NCBI GenBank assembly: GCA_907163375.1
Contig: CAJQUW010009236.1
Location: forward strand, 124,001-188,000
Length of the DNA stretch: 64,000 nucleotides
Direction: 5' to 3'
Source: Prostheceraeus crozeri
Lineage: Eukaryota > Platyhelminthes > Polycladida > Euryleptidae
Each line of letters starts with the position of its first letter. The stretch's first letter is position 1. Under the pieces are notes generated by a model that saw only the letters and a program-made list of their open reading frames with translations, did not search any database and had not been told where the DNA came from. The translations under genes were made by a program, and so were the position numbers. This document shows, piece after piece, positions 52,308-63,810 of the stretch.

Positions 52308-53033
52308 TTAAGTTTTGTTTAATAAAGTTTTGTTTAATAAAGTTTTGCTTAAATTTTCGCTTAAAGTTTTTAGCTCTTCTAAAAAAATTTTGTCATTTTC
52401 TTCATTAGAAATTTTACCACCAGTAAAAGTTTTACCATCACTAGAAATTTTGCCATCCTGTCTATTCTTATCATCAACTTTTTCGGACTGTAATTGAAAG
52501 GTTTGATTTACTTCATTAGCTATTTGATCAAATTTTTCAATCTCATCTAACGTAATAACATTATCATCACATACTCTTTGAAAGTAGTAATGTAGTTTAT
52601 CATAGACTTCTTTAATATGTAAATGCTTAGTTTTTAATGATTTTCGTTTCTTAGTTATTAAAGATTTATCTAACATTGTAACAAGTGAAGTTGCAAAAAC
52701 ACCCGTACCTGTTAAAGCTGTAGCAACTACTGGAATTACTAAAACACCTGAAGATATAACAATTGTTAAAGCACCTAAACTTATTGTTAAGAATATGCCA
52801 ATTCCTTGTGTTACATTCTTAACTTTACTCCATCTCTTTCTTAATTTTTTATAATGCTCTAATCTTAATAATAATTGAGATTCCTTATCTTTCATATACC
52901 TAACTCTATCTTTGTGTTTTTCTTTGTTCATTTTTTCAATGTTCATTTTTTCAATGTCCATTAAAGTAGAACTACGTTCATATGATAACGAAGGATATAT
53001 TCTTGCGGTTTCTTCCACTTTTGTTTCATCCAT
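52308..53033 (-). CDS. two-pass membrane protein with coiled coil
   Basis: About 241 residues from MDETKVEETARIYPSLS. A charged coiled-coil region (20-75) leads to a hydrophobic hairpin, about GIGIFLTISLGALTIVISSG and VLVIPVVATALTGTGVFATS (roughly 85-130), then a helical, charged tail with DGKISSDGKTFTGGKISNEE repeats. This arrangement matches a protein I associate with invertebrate virus-like DNA loci. It may act at membranes during entry or assembly. Its 5' end lies within the right inverted repeat. Confidence 0.75.
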   Translation of the reverse strand: MDETKVEETARIYPSLSYERSSTLMDIEKMNIEKMNKEKHKDRVRYMKDKESQLLLRLEHYKKLRKRWSKVKNVTQGIGIFLTISLGALTIVISSGVLVIPVVATALTGTGVFATSLVTMLDKSLITKKRKSLKTKHLHIKEVYDKLHYYFQRVCDDNVITLDEIEKFDQIANEVNQTFQLQSEKVDDKNRQDGKISSDGKTFTGGKISNEENDKIFLEELKTLSENLSKTLLNKTLLNKT

Positions 53034-53466
53034 TTTTAAAGAAATATTATTAGTCACATGTTATATTTTAAAAACCTGAAAGATGGATAAAATTCATGAA
53101 TTTGAAATTCTCAACTTTTATGATTTTTGGTGTCCTGGAACGGTCATGATTTAAGCGAGAAAATTGTAATTCTCAAATTTTGAGATTCTTAACTTTTATG
53201 ATTTTCGGTGTCCTGGAACGGTCATGATTTTGGGGGTGAAAATTGTAATTCTCATATTTGAGATTTTGAAAAATTTGAAAATTGGGTATTTTTAAAAACG
53301 CTTAAATTTTCGCCCTTCGGCCTTCGGCCACGTGAAATTTGAAGTCTACCTAAATTTTTGAAATTTTTGAAATTTTGATTTTTTGAAAAAAACCCGCAAA
53401 AGTGTGACATCCGGCGCAAGCGAAGCGAAGCAAAGCGTCGCGCCGGATGTCACACTATATACTACT
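52960..53466 (-). repeat. right terminal inverted repeat of the compact element
   Basis: Inverse of the left repeat; includes the start of the membrane-protein gene, two ~88-bp units and the end hairpin. Confidence 0.8.
53402..53455. repeat. right terminal hairpin
   Basis: Same 16-bp stem as at 47731-47779, with a loop one 5-bp unit longer (GAAGC/CAAAG type repeats). Confidence 0.92.
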
Positions 53467-53835
53467 GACATTCGCATATTTAATTACAAGCACTTTAATA
53501 AGTACCCTTCTAAAATCTACCCAATAGACCTCTTGGCTGGTGGGAGCGGTGACAATGACAAATGCGTGGATTATTTAAAAGTTAAGATCAAGATCCAATG
53601 CCTTTACACCGAGGTCTACCAGAAGTTCAGCTTCCCAGTGGTGCTATATACTTTCCCCAAAAGTAATATGCCCACTAACACTGGTTTAAACATCTTTGCT
53701 GCCCAACTCATCAGGTTCGCTAGGATTTCTTCTAATACTTCCGCCTTCATATCAAGAGCTAATGGCATTTTCAATATTTTCAAGGAAAGAAGTTACAAGG
53801 TCAATCCATTAATCAATTCCTGCATAGTTCGCTAG
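53467..53835 (+). pseudogene. Penelope-like reverse transcriptase, part after the insertion
   Basis: Open for 123 codons: IRIFNYKHFNKYPSKIYPID, VDYLKVKIKIQC, FSFPVVLYTFPKSNMPTNTG then NIFAAQLIRFARISSNTSAF. These are the thumb-side segments expected after the YVDD box, with the strand and order of 47325-47719. Ends INSCIVR. Only the compact element separates the two parts. Confidence 0.82.
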
Positions 53836-54620
53836 TTCGATGTGGTTGTCCTGGCCCCGCCATGTGGTGCAGGTTGGAGGTTAGGGGCCGAAGCGTTGCT
53901 TTACGCAGCCACATGGTTCCTCCCTGATGACTCCGTGCATAGCGATCTTATTTTGGTTTCTTATGTTTCTCGATTTTCATCTTGTATAGTTTTGGTCAGT
54001 TTTTCGCCAAGTCTCATGCCGAGCTCTCTATTTAGTTTTTTAATTGTAAAAAATAGAATTTATAATTTATTGTAAGTTTTAATATACCTCCATCCCTTTA
54101 AAAGTTGGGTCGACTAGCCATTGTATGTATTACGCTTCCTACTCTTTACTGGGTAAGAAACTCTTATGTTGTAAGTATTAATTTATACTCATACGCTTTT
54201 GACTTTAAGAAACCTAATTTTTTGCATGATTTTCCACTAGGGTAGTTGTTTAACTTCGCTTCTTCCGTTTCCTGGATTCTTCGAATTTTTTAACCGTGTC
54301 GTGTTTAAATTTAATTCCGAAAACTGTGGTGTAAGAGATGTTGACGAGTTTTCTTAACACAAGAGCAAAACTTTGTCGACACATGTACCCTCACTGTGGT
54401 GCAATGTCTGAATGCCATTGTGTAGGAATGAAATAAATCGCTAGTTATGTTTACATCATCAACACGAGCTGCTGGTGAAGCCGATTTGCAGATGAGAAGG
54501 TTGATGTATGAAGTCAAGTCGTGATCATGTCATACACTGGATAAAATAGTCATGTTTTGGGTTTGGCAGTGATGATTAATGAGATATCGGCTAATTTGCT
54601 GTTTATAATTAGGATAGAAA
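53836..54620. other. retroelement 3' tail and intron, no gene
   Basis: Frames here are open in pieces but resemble nothing known. Probably the 3' end of the Penelope-like element passing into intron DNA; its end was not found. Confidence 0.4.
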
Positions 54621-54625
54621 CTGTT

Positions 54626-55354
54626 TCAGACTTCAGCAACATAACAACATATACATGTATGTTGTTTGTTGAGTGAAATCTTTTTGAGTGACGTTATTTT
54701 AATGATAGCTTCAAAGCCATTGAACAAAGATAAAAGAAAGAAGAGATGAATGAATGATGAGAGAGAACGATTTCCGATGCATCGACAGGAGAATGGTGCA
54801 TACAGAGCAGAACGGGCTGCGGAGCTTAAGTGCTTGCGAGAAGCAATCTCTGATACACCAAGAAGGGAATTGACGAGATAGGAAGGAGCACAACCATTGA
54901 GAGATCTAAAGCTGGGCACTGCAAAAGTGAATTCTCTCTTGAATGCCTTCAGGATCGGAGTGATGTAAGAGTGGTTGGAGGAGTTGACGGGAAGTCTTAC
55001 GGCAGCATTTAGAATGAATTGCAGGCGACGATGCTGGATGTTTAGGAAACCATCAAGCACGGATGAGCACTAATCTAGGCGAGAGTGCACTAAAGACATG
55101 ACGAGAGATCGAAGGATAGGCATTGTGAGCGATTGACGAATGGACTTGATCTGCCTAAGTGAAGCGAAGCAGTTCGAGACTTTGCTTGATATGAATGCGT
55201 GAATGGACAAATGGGAGTCAAAATGCACTCTTAAATAGCAAAGGATTTTCGAGGGAGTGATTGAGGTGGAGTCGCCTGTGATTGGAGTTAAAAGAAGCTT
55301 ACCTTTCTTGTGGTTTGAAGAGCACCACAGAACTTCAGACTGCTCATCGTTCAA
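54626..55354 (-). pseudogene. 5'-truncated LINE, reverse-transcriptase tail
   Basis: Minus strand: MNDEQSEVLWCSSNHKKGK, LRVHFDSHLSIHAFISSKVS, CFASLRQIKSIRQSL and LRSLVMSLVHSRLD, then, after a stop, NIQHRRLQFILNAAVRLP, GCAPSYLVNSLL and a final arginine-rich CRCIGNRSLSSF. This is the C-terminal third of a Jockey/CR1-like LINE open reading frame. 5' truncation is typical of dead LINE copies. Both stop and truncation make it inactive. Confidence 0.85.
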
Positions 55355-55359
55355 TCATT

Positions 55360-56659
55360 CATATAGATGAATGGTCTGACGTGTGCTGCACATGTGCTCA
55401 CACATGGTTCACACCAGAAAATGTGAAATATGTGGGACATCGTGCACTGTAGGCAGTGCCGATAAGTCAGTTATCGCACCTCCAACTGCAATAGCTAAAA
55501 TATGTATAGATTTTTTGATCTAAGCCTGAATTTTCAGTACGTGTACAGTTTGACGATTCAAATTAGTTGTGCGCGAGTCTGCAGTTGCCATTCTCTTCAA
55601 ACATGAGATAATAAGCATCGCAAATGCATGTCCGATGAAGATCGAAGTTTCTGGGATCCCGCAAGACACAACTGTTACACTGACTTCCATCTCATTTTCA
55701 TCAACTCATGTTCACTTGTTTCACATTAATATCTCTTTTTATCGAATCAAAATTTCGATGTGTCGTACATTTGCAGATGTTTGGTATGAAAAGGGCATAA
55801 TTCTTCCCTCCTTAAATTAGAGCAGTAAGAATAGAAGCGGTTGGCTTGTTATAGAATAAATGAAGTGCTGTTCATGAAGTGATCACGGAGTCTCCTTCTC
55901 ATATTCAGATAAATTTAATGAAATTCCGATCGAGAAATGAGGCTAAAGGTGCATACAAATTATAAACTAACGGAAAGAAGATGTATTGACCAGACAAAAT
56001 AAAGATGAAAAAAAGTGGAAAAGTTATCAGGATCAAGTTATCATCAGTTACTTTCCTACTTGGTAATCACCAATTCAAAAATTTATCTTCATTGTTATTA
56101 TCGGGAATTTCATAAATTGTCATTAAACGTACACGTCATAATTATAGAGCTCACAATCAGTAGCATGAATAGTAGGAATAGAAAAGCATTAATCAATATA
56201 ACAGAATGCACTTCACATGGAACAATGTTTGAAATCTGTCAATAGACTTGAATATTTGAGCATTGAATTTAAACTACATATTCCTCAGCGATCATAAAGA
56301 CTCGAAAGTTATGGTCTTGAAAGGCCAAAACTAGCTTATAACATCTAGGTGAGAATGCTGCTAGAATACACGGCGGGTTGCCCTACACTGCACTCATAAA
56401 GAAATATTATCGCATCTTCTCTAATAACGTCATCCTTTACTGTACGTGCTTCATGTTAATCGCCACATGGAATCGAAGGTGGCGGCTCGCATGAATCGTC
56501 AAGCAACTCGAATACGTAAACACTGAAATCTATAATGAAAAAGGATGTCCTTAGATTTATTCGCCCGTGTTACCAGGCTGGCTACGCCCTTTGCATGGGC
56601 TTCCTAAAACAACATTTCCAAATTGTAGCAATGATAAAGATGTCATCAGTCATACATAC
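55360..56659. other. regucalcin intron sequence, nothing recognised
   Basis: No gene or element boundary seen. Confidence 0.5.
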
Positions 56660-56797
56660 CTGTTGTTGTATCAATGCAAATAATAGATGCACCTCGAAAC
56701 ATTGCCACCCAAAGTCGATTATTTGTATCGATGCAACATCCGTCAGGAAGGCCAGTTTCACCTTTAGCTTCGAAGTCATAAAGTACCCGTCGATTAC
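56660..56797 (-). CDS. RGN: regucalcin (SMP-30), penultimate coding exon
   Basis: 138 nt between acceptor TTTCAG and donor GTATG on the minus strand, reading NRRVLYDFEAKGETGLPDGC, CIDTNNRLWVAMFRGAS then IICIDTTTG. It matches the regucalcin segment 'NRR..Y......PDGMCIDAEGKLWVA'; the metal-ligand Asp of PDG is present. Upstream exons would lie to the right (higher coordinates), but I could not find them in the remaining 7 kb. Splice phase fits the last exon at 45346. Confidence 0.93.
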
Positions 56798-57765
56798 CTG
56801 AAACCACAAAGCCAATTATCAGCAATAATTCAGTCTTAAATGCAGCATAATTTTTTGGAATTTTGCTGATTGTAGATTGCAATAGTTGAAAGCTGAGTTG
56901 CAACCTCAATGGAAAAATGGGTATAGACCTGAATAGTCGCCATTTCATCCGATATCAGTAGACATCAGCAGGGCTAGTTCACATCTCTCAGCATCCACAA
57001 AACTTCCTCATTAAACATGTAGTCGCACCAGCAGTAAATATGAGATGCGCAATTAACATGTTTTGTTGATTGTGTTCAAATGACGTTAATCCGCTGAGGC
57101 TAAAACTATAATCTGTATTAGGGAAGGATGCAGATCTTTGAGCGCAATTAAGAGACACTCAGACACCTTGTCAATCCATGACTCAATCAAATTTTGAATT
57201 GCGGCATTTCATGCACGTAACTAAGGTACATATGGGGTTCTTATCTCATGAATGCATTGATGAAAACACAAAACTTAATGCAGAAATAGTGGGAAAGCAG
57301 ATAACCGATATAAATAAATAGTTCATGCTTCAAGCTTGTCATAAATACCTGGATGGATGTCTTAATTCCAAAGCTGGATGGGCTATAGTCGAAAATCTTT
57401 GACTATACACCTAGAGTTTACACACATTTTGATGAATGGATAAAATGCTGGAAATATTGGAAGTACCTGCACACTGAACACGTCCCCTAGATATTTGTCC
57501 CTTTTGTTGTTAATCGACATCGCCTACGATTGTCAGATTACATCAACTCTTGTTGTACATGAAAATTCCGATAATCCGAACAATATTATCTCGATCATGC
57601 TTGGTTGCTCGATCAAAAATGTCGGACTCAGCATGCGACCGAAAATTGTCATCACATAACTTCAACTCTGTTCTACACCATTTCTATTTGAGGCGTATGT
57701 ATGCAGTTGTCCAATACATGGCCGAACCAAAAACATCAACCGCTTACTGAGCGGACCCGCAGTCT
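56798..57765. other. regucalcin upstream intron, nothing recognised
   Basis: No exon or element identified. Confidence 0.5.
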
Positions 57766-57767
57766 TA

Positions 57768-58511
57768 GTCCGGGAGCTAGCGTGAAGTTGTGCAGGGAAC
57801 GAGGTAGTACATAAAACTTTCACATTGCATAGTACACCTCCAACCTACTGCAAAACTTCGCGTCTGCCGGATCAGATCATTTGCTTTTCAGAAATAGAGA
57901 GGATAACACAATCCTATGTATTTCCAATGGTAAAATTGTGACATTTAAGGTGTTGACTCCATTTTTTCGAATTTTTGATCATAAAAGTTACACAAATTGA
58001 TATTTTGTTGAACTGGTTATTATAGAAATCATCTACAGATCATGATCTTTCAAATGAGTTATCATTCAGTGACAGAGGATGAAGTAAAGTGTACAAACAG
58101 ACACTTTTCGTTAAAGTATATCAACAATTTTCCTGAAATTTCTATGTTAAAATTTGCAGTTACACCAACGAAAAGTGTCTGTTTGTACACTTTACTTCAT
58201 CCTCTGTCACTGAATGATAACTCATTTGAAAGATCATGATCTGTAGATGATTTCTATAATAACCAGCTCAACAAAATACCAATTTGTGTAACTTTTATGA
58301 TCAAAAATTCGAAAAAGTGGAGTCAACACCTTAAATGTCACAATTTTACCACTGGAAATACATAGGATTGTGTTATCCTTTCTATTTCTGAAAAGCAAAT
58401 GATCTGATCCGGCAGACGCGAAGTTTTGCAGTAGGTTAGAGGTGTACTATGCAATGTGAAAGTTTTATGTACTACCTCGTTCCCTGCACAACTTTACGCT
58501 AGCTCCCGGAC
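57768..58511. mobile_element. foldback element (long hairpin), TA-flanked
   Basis: Two 343-bp arms (57768-58110 and 58169-58511), nearly exact inverse copies, around a 58-nt loop. Ends GTCCGGGAGCTAGCG... with TA on both outer sides (57766-57767, 58512-58513), so a TA target is likely (Tc1/mariner-type mobilisation). No coding capacity. Only a few differences between arms, so young or kept alike by gene conversion. Confidence 0.93.
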
Positions 58512-58513
58512 TA

Positions 58514-59985
58514 TCTAGTTGTTGGCAGAGATATCTACCCAGAACCCGAATTCGAGCACAGCAATGCTCCCCATTGTTGCCAACCAAGCCACTTCCGCTA
58601 CAAGCGACCTGCATTATCAACAGCGGGGTCTTTCATAAACTGGAGGTGGCATTCTGAGTCCTGAACAGCTTGATAAACAGCTTTTTATTAGATCGGCAGC
58701 AGGTCTGCAGCCATTTGACAGTAATTACTGAACTTTCTTTCTGATTCAATTGCTTTTTCATTTATTCAAACTGTTTTTGTCTCTTCCAGTCAACCATTGT
58801 TTCTATTGAAAAATATAATCTAGATAAATTATTCGCAAGATAAATTTCATGTTAGTCGTGGTTTGGAGTTCATGTTCTTGTCGTGTTAAGATAGAGCAGT
58901 CATGTTTCGTGTCGCGTTCGTATTTCGGCTGAAAAACTTCGTGTTGTGTTGAGAGCAAACTTCCGACGACTGCAGATCTCTACTCGACACCTTGTAAAAC
59001 TCATTCGCCGACTCTGACACATGATATAGTCAAAAATTCTACTCAAGGTGATTGCATAATATTTGGAATCGGACTCAGGCTCGGGTGCATATGAATACAG
59101 GCCAAACACGGTCAAAAAGTATAGTCCCACAGTCCTCCGGCTTGGAGTCGAATTGCTGCAGTTGCTAAAAACCGTCATATTGCAATCTGAAACCGAGAAT
59201 CCAATAGTTAATACTTAGAGAAAGATCTATCTCATCTGTGGAACACTTGTACATGATGTGCTATGATGACGTGATTTTTACTACAATCTGCCAAATTCGC
59301 GTTTTCTGATGACTAACACTAGATATGAAATTACGGATCAGTAAGTGGGCACCCAAAAACGCTTTGGGTATAAGATGCAAAATTAACCCTTTCATACCCA
59401 GATTACCATATTTGACACATTATGACCCTAATCTACATAATGACAAAGAGTACTGATCAACTGAAAGCGTAAATTAACTAGCATTGTCATTCTCTACTTC
59501 CTACAATGTCGAGAACTGCTTCTGAGCCTGAAATAATGACTTTTGAGCTTTGAAAAGGCTTCTGGCATGAAGGGTTTAATCTTGATAGTCATAGACAATT
59601 TTTTCTGAATCTACAAGAGATTCTTCCATGGACATGCATGTTTGCGACAATCTAGAGCAGACAGATGAGCAAAGATTTTGTTGGCTTTGTTCTATTAATT
59701 TCTTTATACCCTATTTGAGAAAATCTCGAATTACATCCACTTAAAAATAGCTCCGCCATGAAGGGATAATTCGCTGAGTGTCAAATCCGTAAGACATTAA
59801 AATAAGACCTTGTTTTCCAGTAGGTATGTTTTCTGAATTGGAGATAGCTGTTCATATATCTCAACGAAGAAATCTCCATTGACTACACATTTTTAGTGAT
59901 TGAATTACCGAGGCTTTTACATTTGAACGTAGTGCAACTAAGAAAGTCAGCATCTAAATGCTATCTATGAGTTTAGTTTGAGTTT
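58514..59985. other. non-coding, nothing recognised
   Basis: No gene or element ends seen. Confidence 0.5.
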
Positions 59986-59990
59986 GCTAT

Positions 59991-61287
59991 TTATGAGACT
60001 TCTTGTGGCAAGTATTTGTGAAAATGATGACTTTGCATTTTAAGGAAGTATGGATTGTACATTAAGGAAAGGATGAATTGAATCTCATCACGAAATTTGA
60101 CCACGTGTTTGAAACGGAAGCCATGCAGCTTCTGAACTTCGACAGTAACAGAGTCTGAATCAGAAGCTTCCAACTTAGGACTCAGATGGATTGAGTGATG
60201 ATCAGAGTTACCAAAGTTGCACCCTACAGTAGGAGAATAGTACTGTTCTCGTAAGCTTTTGTTCATAAGGATTTTGTCGAGAATCGAAGATTTACGTGTT
60301 GGCTGGTACACACTATGCTGTAGATCAAGCGCATTCTCAATCGCTAGTCGCTAGTCGCTCATCGGTAGGAAGAAGTCAACAAGGATAATAAATTTTGCTT
60401 TCGTTCATTTGGTCGAAAGCCATGTCCGCTGAACTGATGATGAATTCAATAATTTCTGCATACTGAGCGACGGCAAGGCCCGGTGGAACGTAAAGAAGTA
60501 AAACTAGGAGTCGGTGTCTTGGAAACCTCATCCAGAGATGTTCAATGCACTTGGGTGAGGTTAGGAATTGATATGATACATCAATGCAAGGCAGGCCATT
60601 TCAAACATCAGAACACACACCGCCTCCACGTCTGTCTCGTCTGTCCGAGCGGAATCGGTTGTAGCCAGTAATAGTGACTTGATTAAACTTCATTTAACCA
60701 TGTTTCGGTCAACCAGATGATTTGAGGCTGGATTGACGACAGGAAAATCTTTATCTCATCCAGCTTAGGTACGAGGGATTGAATATTTGCAAGAACCATG
60801 GAAGGCAACTCAATACGGCGAGGTAAAAGCTTTACTGAAAATTCAAGAAGTTTTGCTTAAGATTCCGCGGAACCATCAACATCGTCACCATCACTCCTAC
60901 GTTGTTTCACTATATCTCTTAGCTCCTTTTTAACTCATTATTTTCGACTACTCCATTTATTATTAAACAGTCCTCTTTTTCACGCCTTAAACTTGCTTCA
61001 TTAATGAAGAATTCCATGTTTGTTGGGTCCGTAGCGTTCAGCAGCTCGTTCTGCAGACACTCACATCTTCTCTCAAGTGTATGATATTTGTCTAGACGTA
61101 GTTTCAGCTGTTCTACGAACGGTTGCAATTGCTGACTGATAATAGCAGCAATCGAGTTCTCGTTCTTTGACTGACTTTCCCTCTTTAACTTTACCAAAGC
61201 AGACACAAGCTCATCCTTCTTGATCGATACCTTTCGGAGCTGAAGATCTTCAACTGCCATAGACAAAATATAATTTGAAGAGGCCAT
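59991..61287 (-). pseudogene. LINE 5' fragment: ORF1-like plus endonuclease
   Basis: Minus strand, 61287 to 60919: MASSNYILSMAVEDLQLRKV, a coiled coil, and RREKEDCLIINGVVENN, as in non-LTR ORF1 proteins. Then endonuclease pieces: MVLANIQSLVPKLDEIKIFL with IIWLTETWLNE near 60690-60800, and at 60311 PTRKSSILDKILMNKSL and FGNSDHHSIHL, the last endonuclease motif. Several stops and gaps. The reverse-transcriptase part is absent; it ends near 59990. Confidence 0.78.
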
Positions 61288-61599
61288 TAGACTTCAGGGT
61301 GGAAAAATTATCAAGGGACTCGACAGGTGGACCTTTGGCACGAAAAACCAGTTTCACCACTCGGCTACCGGAACAGTAGTTGCCTTCGGTTGTCACATTG
61401 TATATGAACGGAGAACAGTATGAAACCACAGATATCTCGTGTCTATTGAAAGCAGTGACCTTGAAAATACAGCCGGCTTACAGTGCACGATTCTTCAGCA
61501 AAATGAACACAGATTACACCAAAGGATCAGGAAAACGGGAATCACAGGATAACGAAGCGAAGCGAAGTAATACGAAGACAGCAAGTGCAGTCCAGTTCC

Positions 61600-62000
61600 T
61601 TAAGCATTTTCGCTTAAAATTTTTGCAGATTAGGAAAACTATATATTTTTGGATTACTTGGGACATGCTGAGTCTGAAAAACAATGCTTACATTTTTCCA
61701 AGCACCTTACATGACCGTCATTTTGGATTTTGAAAATGACGGCTGTTTTTTTCTTAAATTCCAATTGTCAGCTTTTAAGCATCATAGACGCATTATTCTG
61801 GTGTCTACCCATACATCTTTGGATTCCTTAGAACCTACTGAATCTGAAAAACAATGTTTACATTTTTCCAAGCATGACCGCAGAACCGCCATTTTGGATT
61901 TTCAAAATGGCGGCTGTTTTTTTCGTAAATTCCAACTGTCAGCTTCTCATCATCATAGACGCATAATTCTGGTGTCTAGCCATATATTTTCCATGTCAAA
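61600..62000 (+). repeat. tandem repeat, ~170-bp unit
   Basis: GAAAAACAATG(C/T)TTACATTTTT recurs 170 bp apart (61676, 61846), followed by ATTTTGGATTTT(G/C)AAAATG, CAGCTT and ATAGACGCAT. A third, partial unit lies upstream. The AAAATGGCGG core recalls the repeats around the pogo element. Confidence 0.8.
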
Positions 62001-62160
62001 AAATCTTGTGGAATAACTTAAGATGTGATCCTTCTAATGCACGATACCGCAAATGAGAACATTTAATTTGAAAATGTTTTTATTATCTTGAAGTAACAAG
62101 TATTTGACAAGTGTTCAAGATCAAAACGTATTATTTCATGATATTCATGGGCAAGGAACA

Positions 62161-63810
62161 TTAATCATCACTGTCGTCATCAGAATCGCGTAAGCCATCA
62201 TGTATTTCAGCATCATTTTCGCAGTGCGTGTTACAAAGACATAGGTCACGAACAACGATTCGATTCGCAGTTTTCCTTGCACTGACACCTGCCCATGTCC
62301 ACAGTGGCCTTAGGTGCAGGTGGGACATCTGTAGTAGTAGGCGTGAGATTGCCGTCATCGCTGTCCTTGTAGTAACCATTTTCCAGCGGATCCCATTGTT
62401 CTAGCTGAGGAGCTGCAGCCTGACCCCATACAGCTTGAACGCGGTGCTGTTTCAGAGCCCCAAATGTAGGTGGTGGCTTCTCACTGTCTGCCATGCGTTT
62501 ACAAAATAGATACCAACGAAATTCGGGAATGTTAGAGAGATGGATGCCTTTCGGACTATACACAATGTAGACAAACTGGGCCAAGGTTAACTGCAAGTTC
62601 TCGCTCATCTCGCTGTCATCACACAGTTTGCACAGAGCCTCAATCACTTCATCTTCTGCTTCTAAATACAGCTTGAACCCGGTTGCCCTGCCTATGCGAG
62701 CAAATCGTCCAGCGCGATCCCACGAATAGTCCCAGTGGATGCATGGAATCCGGGCAAAGCATTGCTCTGTCAGTCCCCAAAGCTTCCAATAATGGCTTTA
62801 CTTTCCAAATACCTGAGATCATAGAGATGCAAAGTGTTCTTTGGCAGTCGATCATAATTTGCTATGACCAAGACCTGATCATCAATGTCAGGAGAAAAGA
62901 AAGTCATTTGAGCATCTCTCTGCTGCAGACACTCCCAAACATATCATTGACGCATCTGCTTCCTCATGGTTGTTGTCTGGAAAAAGGCCCACATCTCTAT
63001 TGCTTCTCGTGTGGCCTGCCTCTGAGGTGACAATCAGCGTACGAGAATCTTTATTGTAGGCTAGGAATTTCTCAGCCAGGTATTCTGCCAATTATGCTTT
63101 TGTTTGATGTGACAGAAATCGACTCAATGGAACATCGCTAGTACACAGGAATAATTTGAAAAAAATTTAGCTTAAAGTGGTGATAAATTTTAAGTGATAA
63201 CATTTTTTAGACCACAGGAAACTTATCTCCGCACAAAACTGAATCTATTGAAATAAAAATTTTCATGTACCGACATCTTTTTGAACCCACACTCTACCTG
63301 GTGCATGCTTATTCTATGGCATGCATTCATTTGCCTTCGATTGTCATGCGAAATTTCGTGCATTTTATAGGGGATCATGCATGTAGATCAGTATTTGACT
63401 GTCCTTGGACTATCTGTTCCTTGCAGCAGAAATTATGGCAGAATTTTGAATAATCCAATCTATGACAGTGTATCTTGACATTCCTATAGTTTAAGTTAAG
63501 AAGGTCTATTACTTGATTTTTGAAACATCTCTGTTTGCACCTCGCTATTCGGAGTTACAGTTGTTAGTAAAAAATGAAGCGCGGATCGCTGTGAAGGATT
63601 ATAACTGATATGATTCCAAAATATCACATCTCGGACTTGATATTGCAAGGGATCCTTCTCCTTCCTCCTCCCTTGTCTCGCGCTGTTCTTCAGAGAGTCC
63701 GTCTTGTATGTATCAAAGGCAACTATAACCTCGTCAAAGTGTCGCGTGAGATTGATAAGTCTATCATTGAAGCATGCACTGAGGTAACTTTTGAAGTAGG
63801 ACCACCCCAT
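62161..63810 (-). pseudogene. decayed copy of a multicopy cysteine-rich gene family
   Basis: Minus strand, in order: FNDRLINLTRHFDEVIVAFD with TYKTDSLKNSARQGRRKEKD (63810-63500); EYLAEKFLAYNKDS and NNHEEADASMICLGV (63090-62950); then LTLAQFVYIVYSPKGIHLS, PPPTFGALKQHRVQAVWGQA, and a cysteine tail CQCKENCESNRCS. These segments recur in a large invertebrate family with a HEEAD motif and a CxC...CxC tail. Its role is unknown, and copy number suggests mobile or domesticated origin. Several stops and shifts here. Confidence 0.65.

Larger units (their letters stand above)
47720..53466 (-). mobile_element. compact capsid-bearing element with Polinton-type ends
   Basis: 5,747 bp, starting AGTAGTATATAGTGTGACAT and ending in its inverse, with an exact 6-bp duplication GACATT (47714-47719, 53467-53472). 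The AG...CT ends, 6-bp duplication and first six bases are shared with the Polinton at 3615-24163. All genes are on the minus strand in very AT-rich DNA: a membrane protein, an unassigned protein, a penton-like protein, a packaging ATPase, a short unassigned stretch and a basic protein. I see no DNA polymerase, integrase, major capsid or protease. Ends carry hairpins and long inverted repeats. It looks mostly whole, with about one visible break; moderately old. Confidence 0.9.
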
